A stretch of DNA of 64,000 bases from Pseudarthrobacter chlorophenolicus A6 (GCF_000022025.1 NC_011886.1:2056980-2120979); one strand, 5' to 3'; counted from the stretch's first letter, positions 52,696-61,618 are shown. The notes: a model not told the origin generated them from the letters alone. A program made the numbers and translations.

Positions 52696-53439
52696 TCAGT
52701 TTGCCGTGTCCGTGGCGGCAGCAGCCGGCGTTGCTGCGATCATGATTGCGCGGGCCAGCACGTCTCGCTGTGCGGGGTTGTAGAGCTCCAGTACTGTTGC
52801 GAGGAATGTTTCCTGTGTGACCTGCGGATCCATGGAGAGGTGCGGGCCCGGGTTGGATAACCATGGGTAGTCGGCGAAGTGCTGTGCAAGGTGGGGTGCA
52901 AACGTCTCCGCGAGCCGCTGCCGGGTGGCATCGTCGGCATCGGGTGCCAGGGCGTTGAACTCGGTGTCGGCGACGTCCGGTTCTGATTCGATCATCTGTT
53001 TCAGATCGGACATCGCGGACTCGTCGTAGAGCTGGGAGTAGACGAGCATGAGAGAACGCTCCGGTTCGGACAGGTGCCTGGAGAGGTCTTCAAAGCCCGG
53101 TGGCAGGTCGGTGGCCGTGGTGCCTTTCAGGATTGCCTGAATTTCGGCGCGGGCGCGCTGCAACCGCTCGATGCTGGCAGCGAGATCTGCATCAATTGCG
53201 AGCAGCGCGGCTTGGGGTGTCTCTGCCCTGGCTCCCACGGCCTCGATTTGCGCGAGCGGTATGTCGAGCTCGCGGAGCCGACGAATCTGGAGCAGACGAA
53301 CGAGATGCCTGGCGCCGTATTGCTTGTATCCGTTGGCCTCCCGGCTGGGTTCCTCGAGGAGCCCCGCGCGGTGATAGTGACGGACCGTGTTCACCGTCGT
53401 TCCGGCGAGCTCAGCGACCTCGCGTGTGCTCCAGGCCAT
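52696..53439 (-). CDS. MerR-family transcriptional regulator
   Basis: A 247-residue MerR protein. The N-terminal winged helix is clear (WSTREVAELAGTTVNTVRHY, HRAGLLEEPSREANGYKQYG), followed by the long dimerisation helix and a C-terminal domain of about 130 residues that probably senses a ligand; no metal-binding cysteines are seen. The ATG at 53439 is supported by GGAGGGGAAGGA upstream; the frame extends 18 codons further but that part lies in the promoter. Divergent from a small multidrug-export-like gene, with matching MerR-type promoters facing both ways. Confidence 0.9.
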   Translation of the reverse strand: MAWSTREVAELAGTTVNTVRHYHRAGLLEEPSREANGYKQYGARHLVRLLQIRRLRELDIPLAQIEAVGARAETPQAALLAIDADLAASIERLQRARAEIQAILKGTTATDLPPGFEDLSRHLSEPERSLMLVYSQLYDESAMSDLKQMIESEPDVADTEFNALAPDADDATRQRLAETFAPHLAQHFADYPWLSNPGPHLSMDPQVTQETFLATVLELYNPAQRDVLARAIMIAATPAAAATDTAN

Positions 53440-53481
53440 TCCTATGTCCTTCCCCTCCGGCTGTTTGGGTCCATGACAACC

Positions 53482-53580
53482 ATTGAAAACCATGTTCCTG
53501 GAACAGGGTCAACAGCAGCAGTACAGCGAAGCCGTCGACAAGGCGCTGCTTGACCCTGTTCCAGGAACATCGTCTTAGCT
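53482..53580. promoter_or_regulatory. Twin divergent MerR-type promoters in a 21-base inverted repeat
   Basis: A perfect 21-base inverted repeat has arms at 53492-53512 and 53550-53570, spaced by 37 bases. Each arm carries TTGACC and the dyad TGTTCC-A-GGAACA. Rightward: -35 TTGACC (53550-53555), 19-base spacer with the dyad, -10 TTAGCT (53575-53580). Leftward: -35 TTGACC (53512-53507), 19-base spacer, -10 TTCAAT (53487-53482). A 19-base spacer with a central dyad is the hallmark of MerR-activated promoters, so the regulator probably controls itself and the export gene. Confidence 0.8.
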
Positions 53581-53641
53581 GTTCGGAATAGAAAGTGGGC
53601 CGTTTCTCGGCGCTGCGCCCGACACCGAACAGGACAAGAAC

Positions 53642-54271
53642 ATGAACAATCCGTACGAAGGCCTCCAGGGTTTCATCGACCAGGTACCCGATATCCTCCA
53701 GCCACTTTTGATTGCCGTGGCCGGCACGATCCCCTACATCGAGGGCGAGGGAGCCGCGGCCTTTGGTATCCTCGTGGGAATCAACCCGATCATCGCCGCG
53801 ATCGCAGCGGCGACAGGTAACGTCCTCTGCGTCCTCGGCGTGGTGTTACTGGGGTCCCGTGCCCGCGAACGTGTTCTCACCCGGCGAGCGTCTCAAACAG
53901 GCCCGATGCCGGTGGGGAATCCAAAAGCCGCAACACGCGTTGGCGCATTGAACGAGCGCGCCGCATCAGCAGCGCTCCCCGACCCCGCAACCGCTGTTGC
54001 GCTCACGCAGCCCGCTGACAACGCGGTTGCGAAACCGACCCGCCGGGCGAAGGGCCGGGAGAGGTTACGTCGGTGGGTGGTCAGGTTCGGCGTTCCAGGC
54101 GCGAGCCTGCTCGCCCCGCTAGCGCTGCCGACTATGCTGACGGCGGCGTTCTTCGTCACTTCGGGCGTGCCGAAACAATGGGTCATCATCTGGCAGATCA
54201 TCGCGATCGTACTTTGGACGGCCGCGGTCGCACTCGCTTCTACCGGAGCCCTCGCCGTCCTCGGCTGGTGA
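53642..54271 (+). CDS. Putative small multidrug-export family membrane protein
   Basis: A 209-residue membrane protein. The N-terminal half (IPYIEGEGAAAFGILVGINP and IIAAIAAATGNVLCVLGVVL) matches the small multidrug-export family (PF06695-like), and the C-terminal half holds two more helices, with a hydrophilic Ala/Pro-rich loop of about 60 residues between. AGGACA precedes the ATG. It is transcribed from a MerR-type promoter and divergent from merR, so it is probably induced by a compound that the MerR protein senses. The transported compound is unknown and the family name itself is only putative. Confidence 0.72.
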   Translation: MNNPYEGLQGFIDQVPDILQPLLIAVAGTIPYIEGEGAAAFGILVGINPIIAAIAAATGNVLCVLGVVLLGSRARERVLTRRASQTGPMPVGNPKAATRVGALNERAASAALPDPATAVALTQPADNAVAKPTRRAKGRERLRRWVVRFGVPGASLLAPLALPTMLTAAFFVTSGVPKQWVIIWQIIAIVLWTAAVALASTGALAVLGW

Positions 54272-54463
54272 GGCAGGTCCAAGATCCCCACTACTCCCGC
54301 GGCCAGACGAACTTAGGGGACTGTGAGGCGTCGAAAAGACTTCATAGGCAGAATCGAGCAGCCCATGGTCGCTCCCGTTCGTCAAGTCTATAGACGGGAC
54401 CGCCCCGGCATTTGTTGACTCTTGCCTGAAGTGCCGGAGGCCTGGGGGCCGCAAGCCCATCGA

Positions 54464-54595
54464 TCACCGGACGGTGGTGAACGCAGTGGGGCTCATGAGG
54501 GTAGGGCGTCCGCCGAAAATTGCCCAGGCCACGATTATGGCAACCACGATCACTACAAGGACGAGTGCAGCAATGAGAATTCCGCGGGGTTTCAT
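54464..54595 (-). CDS. Tiny single-helix membrane protein
   Basis: A 43-residue protein: MKPRGILIAALVL, one strong membrane helix (about residues 6-27), then GGRPTLMSPTAFTTVR. Its start is supported by TAGGCT on the minus strand (54602-54607) placed six bases before the ATG, the same leaderless layout as elsewhere in the window. No family recognised. It sits between the export gene and the IS30 element. Confidence 0.5.
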   Translation of the reverse strand: MKPRGILIAALVLVVIVVAIIVAWAIFGGRPTLMSPTAFTTVR

Positions 54596-54601
54596 ACCCG
54601 C

Positions 54602-54607
54602 AGCCTA
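54602..54607 (-). promoter_or_regulatory. Leaderless-type -10 box of the 43-residue gene
   Basis: On the minus strand TAGGCT is followed by six bases and ATG. No ribosome site is present. Confidence 0.4.
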
Positions 54608-54687
54608 AATGGCAATGCAACATATTGGGCGCGAGGCGCTTAGGGCGTCCCGCAGGACCCTGACGCTCGTCCCGTAGGTCCTTCCTT

Positions 54688-55896
54688 GGGTTCTTGCGGT
54701 GATTGCAACACTTAGCGGATGGGTGTTGTCATGGCAGGTTATTCAATTCATGTAAGGCCTGATCTTTTGCAGGTTTTTTGGGCCGGAATGCAGGCTGGTG
54801 ATTTCATCACTGATGCCGTTGTTCCGATCGATACGAGCCGGCGTACCGGGCGCAGGGTCCTGCTTGAAGCCGGGGGTGTCAGGCCTCGGCGGGGCCGTGA
54901 TCTGAAGGGTCGATGCCTGACCTTCGCCCAGCGTGAAGAGATCGCCATACTGCGCGCCCAGGGTCAATCACTGCGGCAGATCGGAACGGTAGTCGGCAGA
55001 GCAGCCTCCACGATTTCGAGAGAGTTGCGGCGTAACTCGGTGGCAGGGATGCCCTACCGGGCAACCTCAGCGCACGCTCTGGCCTATGAGCGGGCCTCGC
55101 GCCCGAAACCAGCGAAACTGCACATACTGTGCTGCGTGCGAAGGTTGAAGAAGACCTGAACAAGAGGTACTCACCCGAGCAGATCGCAGGACGACTCCGG
55201 GTTGAGTTCCCTGATGAACCGGAGATGAGGGTGTCACCCGAGACGATTTACCAGTCCCTTTACGTCCAGTCCCGAGGTGCGCTGAAGCGTGATCTGACCG
55301 TGTGTCTGCGCACCGGGCGGGCTATCAGGCAGCCCTGCCGTAAGGCCGGCCAGCGCAAAAACCGGATCCCCGGAATGATCAATATCTCCGAACGTCCCGC
55401 CGAGGTTCAGGACCGAGCCGTGCCAGGGCATTGGGAAGGTGATCTCATCATCGGGAAAGGGAATCAGTCCGCGATTGGGACGCTGGTCGAACGGACCACC
55501 AATTACACGATGCTCGTGCATCTGCCGGACGGATACAAGGCCGAGCAGATGCGAGACGCCCTGGCAGCCAAGATCAAGACGCTCCCCGAATCCCTGCGGC
55601 ATTCCCTGACCTGGGACCAGGGCATCGAAATGCAGGACTGGAAAACCGTGAAGATCGACACCGGCGTCGAAATCTACTTCTGCGACCCTCACTCACCCTG
55701 GCAGCGCGGCATCAACGAAAACACCAATGGCCTGCTGCGCCAGTACTTTCCCAAGGGCACCGATCTGAGCATCCATAGCGCCGCAGACCTCGACTGGGTC
55801 GCCCAGGAACTCAACGATCGACCACGCAAAAGACTAGGCTTCAAGAAACCGATCGAACTGATCGGAAATCTCCTGTTGCAATGACCGCCAGAATCC
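54688..55896 (+). mobile_element. IS30-family insertion sequence
   Basis: About 1.2 kb. Imperfect terminal inverted repeats of about 23 bases lie at 54688-54710 and 55874-55896; the inner 15 bases, GCGGTGATTGCAACA on the left and GCGGTCATTGCAACA on the right when complemented, differ at one position. The element carries a single IS30-type transposase gene that is frameshifted. Target duplications could not be decided by eye because IS30 duplications are only 2-3 bases. Confidence 0.85.
54719..55884 (+). pseudogene. IS30-family transposase, frameshifted
   Basis: Two frames make up one transposase of about 388 residues. The first (54719-55159) has the helix-turn-helix LTFAQREEIAILRAQGQSL and RAASTISRELRRN. 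The second continues at about 55126 as LRAKVEEDLNKRYSPEQIAG and carries the DDE catalytic residues in GHWEGDLIIGKGN, LTWDQGIEM and GINENTNGLLRQYFPKG. The break is at CACATACTGTG (55121-55131), where one missing base would restore a continuous reading (CAC ACT ACT GTG). The element is probably inactive unless complemented in trans. IS30 transposases are not known to need frameshifting. Confidence 0.85.
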
Positions 55897-56072
55897 GCCC
55901 TTCCCCTTTCGGGCATATATATGTTTGTTGAACCAGCAGCTTGCGGTCAACTGATCGTGCTTTTCGATTCCAGGGACAGGCCTCCTCAGGGTCGGAGAAG
56001 AAACGGGGCCTGCCCGGATTGAAGGTCCTTCGCTAACTGCGGACGCCCGGTCTGGGGCGCAGGGGGGTCAGA

Positions 56073-56411
56073 CTAAAAGAGCCGGCTTCTCAGGCGCCTG
56101 GATAAGTCAATCAGCATCGCCACAATAAATGACGCAGTGAGGAGCGCCAAGGTCGCCAAGGCGGGACTAATCCAAGGAGGAACTGAATCATACTCGGCGT
56201 TGCACTTTGTGGTCAGCGGGAACACCTGCAGCTGCTCATAGTAATGGCTGCTGTGATACTCGTGGTCGTACGTTTGGCCAGCACGCGATTCACATGCCTC
56301 CGCTACGTCAAGCCCGCCCGCGGACAGACCCTGGAAGAAGACTGAGGCCAACAGGCAAGCGGACAGCAATATCAGCTTAAGCCAAAAGCCAAGCGGTCTA
56401 GTTTGTAGCAC
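56073..56411 (-). CDS. Small two-helix membrane protein, unknown
   Basis: A 112-residue hypothetical protein. Hydrophobic segments at about residues 9-30 (LKLILLSACLLASVFFQGL) and 82-102 (ISPALATLALLTASFIVAML) enclose an external loop with two cysteines (EACESR and TKCNAEY) and several His/Tyr residues (DHEYHSSHYYEQ). GTG start at 56411, overlapping a small possible gene upstream. The architecture fits a small integral membrane protein with an exposed loop; no family recognised. Confidence 0.55.
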   Translation of the reverse strand: MLQTRPLGFWLKLILLSACLLASVFFQGLSAGGLDVAEACESRAGQTYDHEYHSSHYYEQLQVFPLTTKCNAEYDSVPPWISPALATLALLTASFIVAMLIDLSRRLRSRLF

Positions 56412-56514
56412 GGTCTCCCCACTCCCTATTCAGCAGCCTACTTATCTGTCGCTCAGCGTCCCAAACGCTTGCAAGTTCGCACCCGTTCTGATCCCGGTGG
56501 AGGTTGGAACCCAT
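56398..56514 (-). CDS. Possible 38-residue protein upstream of the two-helix gene
   Basis: A short frame MGSNLHRDQNGCELASVW to the TAG at 56398, with AGGTGG five bases before the ATG. Its stop overlaps the start of the next gene by 14 bases. No homology is recognised, so it may be a chance frame. A longer frame in the same phase (to 56760) lies antisense to the lipoprotein and is not accepted. Confidence 0.25.
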   Translation of the reverse strand: MGSNLHRDQNGCELASVWDAERQISRLLNREWGDRATN

Positions 56515-56579
56515 GAGGACCACCTGCGAAGGCAGCTCTCCGGTAGGGTGCGTATGAACGAAATCCACTGGGGGACATC

Positions 56580-57089
56580 TTGAAGCTACTTCGATCAACG
56601 CTGCTCTTATGCCTGCTGGCTTCAGGCCTCGCCGGCTGCACCTACACAGAGTCCGCACCGGAACCAGCACGCGAGCCCAGTCAGCCGTCAGCAACTCCGA
56701 TGGGCTCGCCTGCTGCCGTTCCCTTGACTCTGCAAGGCCAGTTTCAGTCGCAGGGGGCAACCACCACCGGGACGGCCACCATCCGCGTTACGGAGTCCGG
56801 TGCAGCCCTGCAGCTCGAAGACTTTGCCACAGGTCCCGGAGACAGTATCCGTCTTATGCTGAGCCCCGGGACGCTGCGCCCCGGTCCCACTCGTGAGCCG
56901 GAGCTGTCCTCATCGACTCTGATTGAGCTGGGGCCGCTGCGGCTCGACCGGGCGGGCAGTCAGCGCATCGATTTGGAGCCCGGGAGGTGGGAGTCGATGC
57001 CCGAACCGGTGCGCAGCGTTGTGATCTACAACTATGCCGACAGGGTGGCGTACGGTACGGCCAACCTTGTTGAGGCGCCGCCTTCCTGA
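56580..57089 (+). CDS. DM13-domain-like lipoprotein
   Basis: A 169-residue secreted lipoprotein. Signal peptide MKLLRSTLLLCLLASG with lipobox LAGC, so the mature protein is lipid-anchored at Cys20. A Pro/Ser/Thr-rich linker (residues about 21-45) precedes a domain whose segments GTATIRVTESGAALQLEDF, GDSIRLMLSPG and VVIYNYADRVAYGTANL match the DM13 fold, seen in electron-transfer and extracytoplasmic proteins. The TTG start follows GGGGGA by five bases. It lies at the right edge of the variable region. Function unknown. Confidence 0.75.
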   Translation: MKLLRSTLLLCLLASGLAGCTYTESAPEPAREPSQPSATPMGSPAAVPLTLQGQFQSQGATTTGTATIRVTESGAALQLEDFATGPGDSIRLMLSPGTLRPGPTREPELSSSTLIELGPLRLDRAGSQRIDLEPGRWESMPEPVRSVVIYNYADRVAYGTANLVEAPPS

Positions 57090-57136
57090 CGGGGAAGGGA
57101 CCGGCCGGACTCGGCTGACTTCACGTCATACGTGCA

Positions 57137-57883
57137 TCAGTTCGCCCGGGAGGCTGCCGACTGAATGGTCTTGGCGAGGTCGCGGGGGCGGCTCCACATG
57201 GGCCAATGCCCTGTCGGGAGGTCAATGACGTCGAGGTGCTCGATGTTGGCGACCTCGGCGAACATGGGATGGCCTGCACGCGCCAGCTCCAGCACCTGCG
57301 CGCCGGGGATCGAGCAGCACACCAGGGTGGTCCGGACTTTGCGGCGGGCACTGTTGGTCAGTTCGACCCGCTGGCGAAGCACGGGGCCGGGCTCAGGGAC
57401 CGCCCGGCGCCTGAAACGCTCAAGGACCTCTGCGCTCAGGCCTTCGAGGCTCGCTTGCTCTGCGAGTACGTCGAAAGAGGGCAGCGGAAGCTCCTCCAGG
57501 TCCTCAGGCAGGCCCGCGCCGAAGGCGCTTCCCGGTGCCACGGGGCCGGAGTCGACCCACACCACTCGACGGACCAGCTCAGGATGTTGGTCAAGGACAA
57601 GGCTGACGGGGGCGTTGGCCCCGCTGTGAGCCACCAGTGTTGCCGGCTGATCCTCGGTGACTCCCATTTGGGTGATGACGTCCAGGACCGCTGCGGCTTG
57701 ATCGTCGAGATTCCTGGCCGCACGCTGGGGGTCGTCGCCGTTTAGACCGGGCAGCGTCACCGCGATTGCCCGGGCGTGGCGGGGTGCCAGGTGTTCAAGC
57801 ACTTCATTCCAGGCCCAGGCGCCCAGCCAGTGGCCGGCGATGAGGATGATGAGCGGGGGATTTGCAGTAGTTGTCATGTCCAT
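57137..57883 (-). CDS. Alpha/beta hydrolase
   Basis: A 248-residue alpha/beta-hydrolase-fold protein. AGHWLGAWAWNEVL is the oxyanion region, the nucleophile Ser lies in LVAHSGAN (the G-x-S-x-G motif is altered to AHSGA), an acid is likely in the VDSGP region and the catalytic His in LPTGHWPMWSRP. Resembles small esterases and plant-type MES-like hydrolases of soil bacteria. Substrate unknown. ATG at 57883 or 57877. Divergent from the WYL-type regulator, which may control it. Confidence 0.85.
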   Translation of the reverse strand: MDMTTTANPPLIILIAGHWLGAWAWNEVLEHLAPRHARAIAVTLPGLNGDDPQRAARNLDDQAAAVLDVITQMGVTEDQPATLVAHSGANAPVSLVLDQHPELVRRVVWVDSGPVAPGSAFGAGLPEDLEELPLPSFDVLAEQASLEGLSAEVLERFRRRAVPEPGPVLRQRVELTNSARRKVRTTLVCCSIPGAQVLELARAGHPMFAEVANIEHLDVIDLPTGHWPMWSRPRDLAKTIQSAASRAN

Positions 57884-57909
57884 ACCCTTGCAGGCGCTCC
57901 GGACAACGG

Positions 57910-57928
57910 TATGTCACTATTTATGTCA
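57910..57928. promoter_or_regulatory. Direct repeat between the hydrolase and WYL regulator genes
   Basis: TATGTCA occurs at 57910-57916 and again at 57922-57928, 12 bases apart, in the 67-base space between the two divergent genes. Direct repeats spaced by about one helical turn are a plausible regulator site; nothing else in the space stands out. Confidence 0.4.
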
Positions 57929-57950
57929 TGAATTTGCCAAGGGCCGAGCT

Positions 57951-58649
57951 GTGAAGCGGGTCGAACGGCTCCATGCGCTTTCCGAGATGTTGCTCCGCAG
58001 CGGCAAACGGGGCGTGTCCGCCGAACGCTTGGCGGGGGAGTTTGAGGTGTCTGTGCGCACCATCAAGAGAGACCTCGACGCGTTGGAAAACAGCGGAGCA
58101 CCTGTATGGTCCCGGCCGGGTCCGGGCGGCGGCTACGGATTGGCCACAGGAGCATCCCTTCCGCCTGTCACCCTTTCCCCTGCGCAGGCGATGGCGCTCA
58201 TGGCGGCCGTGACCGCTGCACCGGACGCCCCCTACGCCGATCTGGCAGCAGCAGGTATCCAGAAGATCCTCGACGTCCTCGATCCCAAAACCAAGGCCCG
58301 AGCCGACGAGCTGGGCAGCCGGGTTTGGGTCAACGCACTTCCGTCCTCTTCCCGGGCCATCAAGTCTGCGCTGGAGGAGGGGATGGCCGATCAACGTGTG
58401 ATCCGCATCCGCTACACATCGAAAAGCGGGACCACGACCACCCGCGACGTTGAGCCCGTGCTGTTCGCCTCCACTAACGGCCAGTGGTATCTGGTGGGGT
58501 GGTGCCGGCTGCGCAACGCTATGCGATGGTTCACCGTGGCGCGCATTGAACGGGCCAGCGTAACCAGGACGGCTTGCAGCGGCCACACCATCCACGAGGT
58601 GGGGGAACCTCCGGCAAACGCCAGACCGGTGCACACCCGGGGCGGGTGA
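57951..58649 (+). CDS. WYL-domain helix-turn-helix regulator
   Basis: A 232-residue regulator with an N-terminal winged helix (RVERLHALSEMLLRSGKRGV, VRTIKRDLDALENSGAPV, GGGYGLATG) and a C-terminal WYL-type domain (RVIRIRYTSKSGTTTTRDVEP, GQWYLVGWCRLRNAMRWFTV). WYL domains bind ligands or nucleic acid ends. The GTG at 57951 is used because the upstream frame runs into the hydrolase promoter; AAGGGCC lies just before. Divergent from the hydrolase gene, which is its likely target. Confidence 0.88.
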   Translation: MKRVERLHALSEMLLRSGKRGVSAERLAGEFEVSVRTIKRDLDALENSGAPVWSRPGPGGGYGLATGASLPPVTLSPAQAMALMAAVTAAPDAPYADLAAAGIQKILDVLDPKTKARADELGSRVWVNALPSSSRAIKSALEEGMADQRVIRIRYTSKSGTTTTRDVEPVLFASTNGQWYLVGWCRLRNAMRWFTVARIERASVTRTACSGHTIHEVGEPPANARPVHTRGG

Positions 58650-58688
58650 GTCGCGCAATACCCAACCACGCCGGTTTGCCTCGGGGCG

Positions 58689-59165
58689 TCAGCGAACCGC
58701 GGTTTCCTCGGCGCCGGTGATCCTGTGCAGGTCCTGGTAGGTGATGCAGAACATAGACTCGTGATCGCCCGCTCCGGCCCACAGGAGGTTATGGGACCGC
58801 AGGCTCACGTCAAGCAGGGTTCTGATGCGGTGAGGATGGCCAACCGGTGCCACTCCGCCCACCTTTTGGCCGGTGTGCTCGAGCACAAAGTCCGGCGAAG
58901 CGCGGCGGATGCGGCCTTCACCCAGGCGGTCCGCCACCAGAGCCGTGTCCACCCGGGCCGCGCCGCTGGCGAGGATGAGCAGGGGCGCCCCGTTGAGGTC
59001 GAAGATGAGGCTGTTGGTGATGGCTGCAACGTCACAGTCCAGCGCCTCAGCCGCGGCAACGGCAGTGGGAACGCCGGCGGGGAAGCTGCGCACCGTGTCA
59101 CCGATGCCCGATTCAAGCAGTACCGTGCGCACCCGGCTGACCGGCCCGTCGTCGTGCGTTGTCAT
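58689..59165 (-). CDS. YbaK/prolyl-tRNA deacylase-domain protein
   Basis: A 158-residue protein of the YbaK/EbsC/ProX family that removes wrongly attached amino acids from tRNA. CDVAAITNSLIFDL, LILASGAARVD and GGVAPVGHPHRIRTLLD are typical; the invariant Lys of this family is replaced or shifted in TNSLIF, where YbaK often has K-T-L-v-f, so activity is uncertain. It starts 3 bases after the SURF1 stop and ends the DUF3099-Zn protein-SURF1-YbaK operon. Confidence 0.87.
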   Translation of the reverse strand: MTTHDDGPVSRVRTVLLESGIGDTVRSFPAGVPTAVAAAEALDCDVAAITNSLIFDLNGAPLLILASGAARVDTALVADRLGEGRIRRASPDFVLEHTGQKVGGVAPVGHPHRIRTLLDVSLRSHNLLWAGAGDHESMFCITYQDLHRITGAEETAVR

Positions 59166-59168
59166 GCC

Positions 59169-60041
59169 CTAGTACCCCTGCGCGTCCAGCAGTGCGTCTT
59201 CCTCTTCTTCGGCCGTTGCCTTTTTCCGCTTGCGCGCAGGAGGCGTACGACGGCGGGACGGCACCGCAGCGTGGACGGTCCCGGCTTCATCGGCCTCGTC
59301 TTCCTCGGCGTCAATGGCGGCGTTGCGGGCCTGCTGCCGCGCCGCGTACCCGAAGCCCACGAACATCAGCACGCCGAACGCGAACCACTGCAACGAATAG
59401 GACAGGTGAGTGCCCTCTTCAGTGGACGGTTTGGGGAACGCCATGGGCATCTCAGCGGCCGCGGGCGTCTCCGAGGCCAGCTGCCCGTAGGCTCCGGTCA
59501 GCACCGGGTAGCCAAGCTGCGCCGCATAGGTCGGGAGGTCGATGGAGGCGAGCTGGCCCTGCGGGGCGCCGCGTTGAAGCTCCGGTTCCCCGTGCTTCAG
59601 CCGGACGACGGCGGTCACCTCGCCGGAGGGGGGCGCCGGGACAGAGTCCGGGCTGCCGGGGTTTTTGTTGCCGATGGGCAGCCAGCCGCGGTCCACGATG
59701 ACCGTTTCGCCGGTGGCCAGCTTGAACGGAACCACCACTTCGTAGCCCGGCTGGCCGTTCAGGGGACGGTTGCGCACGATGCGCTGGCCATCGGCGTCGT
59801 AGGTGCCCTGCAGCTGCACCTGTGTCCATTCCTTGGCGGGATCAAGCTGCGTGAACTGGTCCCGGGCTGCCGCGAAAGATATGGGAGTGGCGGAGTAATT
59901 GCTCACCACGCGGTTGATTTCGGCCAGGGTTTCGGCGCGCCGGTCCATCTGCCACCGGCCCAGGAAAACGCAGGCAGTGGCAAAGATCGCGGCCAGCAGC
60001 AGATAACCCAGCCATTTGCTGGAGAAGAGGAAACGGTACAT
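59169..60041 (-). CDS. SURF1-family cytochrome oxidase biogenesis protein
   Basis: A 290-residue SURF1-like protein with two membrane helices (WLGYLLLAAIFATACVFLG near the N-terminus, FAFGVLMFVGFGYAARQ near residue 225) enclosing an extracytoplasmic domain. Family marks are LGRWQMDRR, VRNRPLNGQPGYEVV, VDRGWLP and HLSYSLQWFAFG. SURF1 helps insert heme A into cytochrome c oxidase, which fits the ctaA and ctaB genes in this window. The C-terminal tail is long, acidic then Arg/Lys-rich. Confidence 0.94.
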   Translation of the reverse strand: MYRFLFSSKWLGYLLLAAIFATACVFLGRWQMDRRAETLAEINRVVSNYSATPISFAAARDQFTQLDPAKEWTQVQLQGTYDADGQRIVRNRPLNGQPGYEVVVPFKLATGETVIVDRGWLPIGNKNPGSPDSVPAPPSGEVTAVVRLKHGEPELQRGAPQGQLASIDLPTYAAQLGYPVLTGAYGQLASETPAAAEMPMAFPKPSTEEGTHLSYSLQWFAFGVLMFVGFGYAARQQARNAAIDAEEDEADEAGTVHAAVPSRRRTPPARKRKKATAEEEEDALLDAQGY

Positions 60042-60308
60042 TCAGTTGTCCTGCTCCAGGGGGCTGTCCGCGCTGCCGGGCTCGAGGGGAAGTGTTTCCT
60101 TCCACAGGCCGCGGGTCTGCAGGTAGTCCTCCAGCCAGCCGCGGTGGTCCTCGCAGGCCAGCCACGTCTTCCGGCGCTCCGGGGTATGGATTTTGGGGTT
60201 GTTCCACAGCAGTTGCCAGGACGCTCCGGCACGGCAGGCCTTCCGGGAGCAGAGCGCGGAGTCTGATGCTGCCGGGCTGGTTCCGGCGGCGAAATCAAAA
60301 ATACTCAC
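60042..60308 (-). CDS. Small conserved actinobacterial protein, probable zinc site
   Basis: An 88-residue protein of a family common in actinobacteria, recognised by CSRKACRAGASWQLLWNNPK and IHTPERRKTWLACEDH. Two cysteines and the CEDH motif (Cys and His) would form a zinc or metal site. It overlaps DUF3099 by 4 bases and lies directly before SURF1, so it may take part in oxidase assembly; this is inferred from position only. No signal peptide or membrane helix. Confidence 0.75.
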   Translation of the reverse strand: MSIFDFAAGTSPAASDSALCSRKACRAGASWQLLWNNPKIHTPERRKTWLACEDHRGWLEDYLQTRGLWKETLPLEPGSADSPLEQDN

Positions 60309-60739
60309 GGCCCCTGCCGCCCTTCTCCGTTGTCCGGTTCGTCGTCGTCGCTAATAAGCTCGCCCTGCAGCACCTCGGAACCCTGCTCCTCGTGCCCCGT
60401 GGGCGGCGGCGGCGCTTCCAACTCAGCCAGTGGCGCCGAATCAATGAGCGCGTCGCTGTGCTCTTCGGCCATGTCGCTGCCGTTGGCGATGACCACCGCG
60501 ATCCATGGCAGGAATACCGCTCCGGCCACGGCGATGATCTTGAGCCAGCCGTCCAGGACAAAAATCATCACCAGGCACACCATGCGGATGCCCATGGCCA
60601 GCGCGTACTTGACCATGCGCCTGCGAATGTCCTCGGAATGGGATTCCGCGGCATCCGTGATGCTGTGGACTTCCGCGTCCTCGGAGAACCGGCCGGGTTC
60701 TCCGGGCGCCGAACGTCCCGCGTGGTTTTCAAGGGTCAC
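60305..60739 (-). CDS. DUF3099 membrane protein
   Basis: A 144-residue protein with the DUF3099 signature VHSITDAAESHSEDIRRRM followed by two membrane helices (IRMVCLVMIFVLDGWLKII, AVAGAVFLPWIAVVIANG) and an acidic Pro-rich tail. Family function is unknown. It is common in actinobacteria beside SURF1 and fabG. First gene of the minus-strand operon; divergent from fabG. Confidence 0.88.
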   Translation of the reverse strand: MTLENHAGRSAPGEPGRFSEDAEVHSITDAAESHSEDIRRRMVKYALAMGIRMVCLVMIFVLDGWLKIIAVAGAVFLPWIAVVIANGSDMAEEHSDALIDSAPLAELEAPPPPTGHEEQGSEVLQGELISDDDEPDNGEGRQGP

Positions 60740-60823
60740 AGTGGTTTCTCACGCTCCAAAGGCTTGCGTCAATTCTCTCACCATCGGCAGTGGCACCCAA
60801 ACCCGGGCGGGCCCGGGCGCTAA

Positions 60824-61618
<795 letters not shown>

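Noticed and set aside
52368..52745. 125-codon frame on the plus strand
   Set aside because: Runs into the merR gene antisense, Arg/Ser-rich, no recognised domain; a possible degraded remnant in an adjacent frame is noted instead.
55110..55170. Programmed frameshift in the transposase
   Set aside because: IS30-family transposases are normally single-frame and no slippery heptamer is present at the junction; a one-base deletion explains it.
56398..56760. 120-codon frame on the minus strand
   Set aside because: Two thirds lie antisense to the lipoprotein gene, which has a clear signal peptide and lipobox; only the last 38 codons are kept as a weak possibility.
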